Source: Bacteroidales bacterium UBA6207
Lineage (GTDB): Bacteria > Bacteroidota > Bacteroidia > Bacteroidales > F082
Assembly (NCBI GenBank): GCA_002421995.1
Contig: DISP01000189.1
Coordinates: 1 to 15,150 of the forward strand
Length of the DNA: 15,150 nt
Reading direction: 5' to 3'
Within the stretch, counting starts at the first letter, position 1. Each line of letters opens with the position of its first letter. The notes below the pieces were generated by a model. The model had not been told where the DNA came from. It searched no databases and saw only the letters and a program-made list of their open reading frames with translations. Below, piece after piece: positions 11,529-15,150 of this stretch. The position numbers were made by a program, and so were the translations under genes.

Positions 11529-14500
11529 ATGAGAAAGAGCTACCTCCTCCTGACTGCGGTCTTATTACTTGTATCTGCATACGCAAACAGCCAGAAACCG
11601 GAATGGGAAAACGAGCTGATTAACAGCATCAACAAGCAAGCTGCCAGGGCTTACTGGATACCTTACGGAAATATTTCTGAAGCCTTGGCGGCGGATAAAC
11701 TTGCTTCATCACGTTATCTTTCACTCAACGGACAGTGGAAGTTTAACTGGGTGAAACATCCTGATTTGAGGCCTGTTAACTTTTATCAGACTGATTTCAA
11801 TGTTTCCTATTGGGACAATATCCAGGTGCCATCGGCCTGGCAAATGAAAGGCTACGGAATTCCGATCTATACCAATGTGCCTTTTCCGCATCCATCAAAG
11901 CCACCATTCATTCTGGATACAGTTCCGGCTTATTACACAGCAGCAAAGATTCCAAATCCTGTCGGGTCCTATATCAGGGAGTTTGAAATGCCTTCGCAAT
12001 GGATTGGAGATGAGGTGTTTCTTCAGTTCGAAGGCGTTGAAAGTGCGATGTATGTGTGGCTCAACGGAAACTTTGTCGGTTATAGCGAGGACAGCCGTCT
12101 TCCTGCCGGTTTCGATATCACAAAGTGGGTTAAAACAGGGAAAAATAAGCTGGCCGTGCAAGTGTATCAGTGGAGCGATGGAAGCTATCTCGAAGACCAG
12201 GATTTTTGGCGTATGAGTGGGATCTACCGCGATGTTTACCTCTATTCCACACCAAAAATTTCGTTGTACGACTATAAAATCGAAACTTTTTCGTTGGACA
12301 ATTACACGGCAGCTACTTTAAAACTCGAAATGCTTTTGCGCAACGATGGCGGCAAAGCCAACCATCGGCTTGACGTTTATATGTTGCAGCCGGGCGAAAA
12401 TTCCTTGCCCGAAGCACCGCTCTTCACACAGAAAATCAATAGTTTGGCGACAAAACCGACTGCATTCTCTTTCGAAACAAAGATCAGCAATCCGCTTTGG
12501 TGGTCGGCCGAGCAGCCCAATCTCTATTCACTTGTATTTGTATTGCGCGATGGCGCCGGAAAAGAGCTCATGGTACAGAAAAGCAGCTTTGGATTCCGTG
12601 AGGTGAAAATAAAAGACCAGCAATTGTTTGTGAATGGCAGAAGCATCAAGATAAAAGGTGTGAATCGCCACGAAATTGATCCGACCGATGGCCGTGTGGT
12701 GAGCCGAAATTCAATGATCAAAGACATATTGTTGATGAAACAACACAACATCAACACCGTTCGCACCTGCCACTATCCCAACGATCCGTTTTGGTATGAG
12801 TTGTGCAACGAGTATGGCTTGTATCTGATTGACGAAGCCAACGTGGAATCGCATGGCATGGGTTATGGCAAAGAATCACTCGGTCATGTGAAAAGCTGGG
12901 AGCAGGCCCATGTTTCGCGCATCACAAATATGTATCAGCGCGACAAAAACCATCCTTCCATAATCATGTGGTCGTTGGGCAATGAAGCCGGCCCGGGAAT
13001 CAATTTCGAAGCAGCATCTAAAGCACTTAAAGCGCTCGATCCATACAGACCAATTCATTATGAGCGTTATGACGAAGTGGCCGATGTGGAATCGGTGATG
13101 TATCCTGATGTTCCATGGCTCATCGAGCAAGGACAAAAAACCGATCCGAAGCCTTTTTTTATGTGTGAATATGCCCATGCCATGGGCAACGCGGTTGGGA
13201 ATCTTCAGGAATATATAGATGCTGTTTATGCCTCAAAAAGACTGATCGGCGGCTGTATTTGGGATTGGGTGGACCAAACGCTCTACAAAGAAATTCCGGG
13301 AAAAAAGAACGAATATTTCCTTGCCTATGGTGGCGATTTTGGCGATCGTCCCACCGACTGGAACTTCTGTGCCAACGGCCTGACAACAGGCGATCGGCGC
13401 ATCACACCAAAACTTGAAGAAGTGAGAAAAGTGTATCAAAATGTTCGTTTTGAAGCTGTTGACATCCAAAAAGGACTAATCCTTATCGAAAACCGCTTTT
13501 CCTTCACCAACCTGAATTCGTTTGAAGGCTTTTGGGAGCTTCAATGCGAGGAGGGCGTTGTGGACAAAGGCCTGCTCAGCAATTTAGACCTCCTGCCAGC
13601 TGAAAGTAAAACACTTACAGTCCCATTCAAGCGACCGGATAACAATGCAGGCAAAGAATATTTTTTGCGCATCGGATTCAGGCTTCGCGGCGCAACAATT
13701 TGGGCTGAAGCCGGTTATGTGATAGCGAGCGAGCAATTTGCACTTCCTGTGGCTGAAACAGCTGCTGAACAAAAAAGGTTCAACCCCTTGTCAAAATTGC
13801 AAACTGAAGAATCACAGACCGATTTTGTAGTCAGAAACAATCAATTTGAATTGGTTTTCAGCAAGCTTTCCGGTACTATTTCATCCTGGAAGGTTTTGGA
13901 TGTCAGTTTGATAGAAACCGATCGCCTTGCCATCACAGGACATAAACCCGAAACACGCCTTGTGGCCTGGCCAAAGGAAACCGACAAACGGTTGAGCGGC
14001 CCGCTGCCCAATGTTTTCCGGGCTCCTGTTGACAATGATTACATTTTCGGAAGCGGACCGGGTCCTGTTTGGCAAGACCAGCAATTAGACAAACTAAAGC
14101 ATCAGCTGCAATCTTTCGAAGCGTCGAAGCTCAACGATTATCAGGTTCAGGTGAAAATCGCATTGTCGTCTGTTGCACCGGGAGGGTTTGTCATCAGAAG
14201 TCAAACCACCTATATTGTAGATGCAGATGGTGAGGTGGCAGTGGACGTGGTGTTAGACCCTGACAGGGTGTCGTGGCCACTTGCCAAACTCGGTCTTATC
14301 ATGGAAATGCCTGCTGGATTCGAATTTGTTGAATGGTTTGGAGCCGGTCCGCACGAAAATTACGTGGATCGCCGTTCTTCAGCTGATATTGGTAAGTATG
14401 CCCGGTCGGTGAGCGATATAACAGAGCATTATGTTCGTCCGCAGGATATGGGAAACCGATCCGAAACACGCTGGTTCACGGTGACAGACCACAGCGGGAA

Positions 14501-14741
14501 AGGATTGAAATTCACGGCAGACAAAACATTTAATTTCAGTGCATTGCACCATCTTCCTGCCGATCTTGACAATGCCAATCATGAATTTGAGCTGACTAAA
14601 CGACCCGAAACAATACTCACCATTGATGCAGCACATTTGGGTCTTGGTGGCGGAAGCTGTGGTCCCGGCCCAATGGAGCAATACATGCTAAAGGCGGAAA
14701 AGCGTAGTTTAAACATAAAGATGAAACCTGTCGGATTCTGA
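11529..14741 (+). CDS. lacZ: Exported beta-galactosidase, glycoside hydrolase family 2
   Basis: The 1070-residue enzyme should hydrolyse terminal beta-galactosides with retention of configuration. A signal peptide (about residues 1-20, RKSYLLLTAVLLLVSAYANS) without a lipobox predicts a periplasmic location; there is no T9SS C-terminal domain. Domains follow E. coli LacZ: GH2 sugar-binding domain (about 45-220), immunoglobulin-like domain (about 222-345), TIM barrel (about 350-640, entering at KGVNRHEIDPTDGR), a further beta domain, and the beta-galactosidase small-chain domain (about 780-1065, with FRAPVDNDYIFG and WFGAGPHENYVDR). Catalytic acid/base E486 (WSLGNEAG) and nucleophile E547 (CEYAHAMGN) are present, as are the magnesium-site residues E440 and H442 (ANVESHGM). 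ATG 11529 starts the signal peptide; an in-frame TTG ten codons upstream overlaps the promoter and is rejected. The gene stands alone with no SusC/SusD or other sugar genes beside it, so it is not visibly part of a polysaccharide utilisation locus. Confidence 0.96.
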   Translation: MRKSYLLLTAVLLLVSAYANSQKPEWENELINSINKQAARAYWIPYGNISEALAADKLASSRYLSLNGQWKFNWVKHPDLRPVNFYQTDFNVSYWDNIQVPSAWQMKGYGIPIYTNVPFPHPSKPPFILDTVPAYYTAAKIPNPVGSYIREFEMPSQWIGDEVFLQFEGVESAMYVWLNGNFVGYSEDSRLPAGFDITKWVKTGKNKLAVQVYQWSDGSYLEDQDFWRMSGIYRDVYLYSTPKISLYDYKIETFSLDNYTAATLKLEMLLRNDGGKANHRLDVYMLQPGENSLPEAPLFTQKINSLATKPTAFSFETKISNPLWWSAEQPNLYSLVFVLRDGAGKELMVQKSSFGFREVKIKDQQLFVNGRSIKIKGVNRHEIDPTDGRVVSRNSMIKDILLMKQHNINTVRTCHYPNDPFWYELCNEYGLYLIDEANVESHGMGYGKESLGHVKSWEQAHVSRITNMYQRDKNHPSIIMWSLGNEAGPGINFEAASKALKALDPYRPIHYERYDEVADVESVMYPDVPWLIEQGQKTDPKPFFMCEYAHAMGNAVGNLQEYIDAVYASKRLIGGCIWDWVDQTLYKEIPGKKNEYFLAYGGDFGDRPTDWNFCANGLTTGDRRITPKLEEVRKVYQNVRFEAVDIQKGLILIENRFSFTNLNSFEGFWELQCEEGVVDKGLLSNLDLLPAESKTLTVPFKRPDNNAGKEYFLRIGFRLRGATIWAEAGYVIASEQFALPVAETAAEQKRFNPLSKLQTEESQTDFVVRNNQFELVFSKLSGTISSWKVLDVSLIETDRLAITGHKPETRLVAWPKETDKRLSGPLPNVFRAPVDNDYIFGSGPGPVWQDQQLDKLKHQLQSFEASKLNDYQVQVKIALSSVAPGGFVIRSQTTYIVDADGEVAVDVVLDPDRVSWPLAKLGLIMEMPAGFEFVEWFGAGPHENYVDRRSSADIGKYARSVSDITEHYVRPQDMGNRSETRWFTVTDHSGKGLKFTADKTFNFSALHHLPADLDNANHEFELTKRPETILTIDAAHLGLGGGSCGPGPMEQYMLKAEKRSLNIKMKPVGF

Positions 14742-14787
14742 GTTTGTGTCTGGTTGACAGACTGTGTTGAGGAAATATTCACAGTAT

Positions 14788-14822
14788 TTTATTGTTAATC
14801 AAATAACAGCTTTATTGTTAAT
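14788..14822. repeat. Direct repeat TTTATTGTTAAT, two copies
   Basis: Identical 12-mers at 14788-14799 and 14811-14822 start 23 bp apart, about two helical turns. They lie 40-74 bp upstream of the -33 box of the FadL-like gene. The position and spacing would suit an activator that binds as two units on one face of the DNA, but the surroundings are very AT-rich and chance is a real alternative. Confidence 0.4.
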
Positions 14823-14861
14823 AATTAAACAGTTAGAAATTTTTCAAAAAAAAATTTAAAT

Positions 14862-14892
14862 TTTGATATATGAAATACTTGCTATACTTTTA
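14862..14892 (+). promoter_or_regulatory. Bacteroidota-type promoter of the FadL-like gene
   Basis: TTTG (14862-14865), 19 bp, then TACTTTTA (14885-14892). The spacing is the usual one; the -7 box matches TAnnTTTG in all but its last base. A transcript start near 14898 would give a leader of about 20 nt before ATG 14918. Confidence 0.5.
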
Positions 14893-14917
14893 GCCGCACA
14901 AATCAAAATTCTAATCT

Positions 14918-15150
14918 ATGAGAAAAACAATTTTAACGCTGACTTTGAGTGCCTTAGCACTTGTAACCATGGCTGGTGGTATTGTACATAACACCAATCA
15001 GAGCGCATCATTCATCAGAATGCCTGCACGCGATGCATCACTCGGACTCGATGCCACCTATTTCAATCCGGCTGGAATGAGTTATCTGAAAGACGGGTTT
15101 CACCTTGGATTGAGCAATCAGTTCATCACACAATCCAGAAACATCAAAAC
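14918..15150 (+). CDS. FadL/OmpP1-type outer-membrane channel, N-terminal part
   Basis: Only the first 77 codons are in the window; the gene runs off the right edge. Residues 1-20 are a signal peptide (MRKTILTLTLSALALVTMAG). The mature start GGIVHNTNQSASFIRMPARD, followed by ASLGLDATYFNPAGMSYLKDG, is the typical N-terminus of Bacteroidota OmpP1/FadL/TodX proteins. The N-terminal segment plugs the 14-strand barrel, and the FNPAGM motif is shared across the family. These channels move long-chain fatty acids and other hydrophobic compounds across the outer membrane. It has its own promoter, 176 bp after lacZ, so it probably begins a new transcription unit. Confidence 0.88.
   Translation, partial: MRKTILTLTLSALALVTMAGGIVHNTNQSASFIRMPARDASLGLDATYFNPAGMSYLKDGFHLGLSNQFITQSRNIK

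Noticed and set aside
14748..14762. Hairpin GTCTG/CAGAC after lacZ as a terminator
   Set aside because: Only five base pairs and no T-run follows, so it is not a convincing terminator.

Overview
The window looks like chromosome from a member of the Bacteroidota. The evidence is a secreted protein ending in a type IX secretion (T9SS) sorting domain, promoters of the TTG/TTTG - TAnnTTTG type rather than sigma70 type, weak Shine-Dalgarno sites, an exported GH2 beta-galactosidase, and spacers filled with CCCTAAA and AAATCAAC simple repeats and small palindromic repeats. I see no transposase, phage gene, CRISPR array, tRNA or rRNA.

Layout. Positions 1-1260 carry no gene I can support. They hold two GC-rich palindromes and two to three copies of a roughly 250-bp composite repeat whose hairpin differs by compensatory changes between copies. 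At 1261-2187 (+) is an AT-rich gene for a T9SS cargo protein of a recurring Bacteroidota family of unknown function. A second repeat-rich spacer (2188-2653) separates it from convergent tex (2654-4795, -), a nucleic-acid-binding S1/HhH/YqgF protein. Divergent from tex, a good promoter drives a tight three-gene operon (5026-8418, +): enoyl-CoA hydratase, an unusually long 3-hydroxyacyl-CoA dehydrogenase, and an SCP2-type thiolase. A strong bidirectional hairpin terminator (8434-8474) separates it from a convergent operon on the minus strand.

That minus-strand operon (11382 down to 8494) has three genes with overlapping ends: a ModE-type winged-helix regulator without a metal-binding domain, a WtpA-type molybdate/tungstate-binding lipoprotein, and an ALDH7 (antiquitin-like) aldehyde dehydrogenase. 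A ModE-like imperfect palindrome sits on its presumed promoter. No permease or ATPase gene for the oxyanion transporter is present. Divergently, lacZ (11529-14741, +) encodes an exported GH2 beta-galactosidase with a perfect TAAAACGTTTTA palindrome ahead of it. The right edge holds the first 77 codons of a FadL/OmpP1-type outer-membrane channel (14918 onward).

How they fit together. The crotonase, dehydrogenase and thiolase make up the three steps that shorten or build acyl-CoA chains (beta-oxidation or the reverse, fermentative direction). The FadL-like channel could import hydrophobic substrates for such a pathway, though lacZ lies between and no co-regulation is visible. The most intriguing point is the coupling of an oxyanion-responsive regulator and binding protein to an aldehyde dehydrogenase that needs no molybdenum or tungsten. 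This could be a metal-dependent switch between tungsten-dependent and NAD-dependent aldehyde oxidation, which is a hypothesis only.
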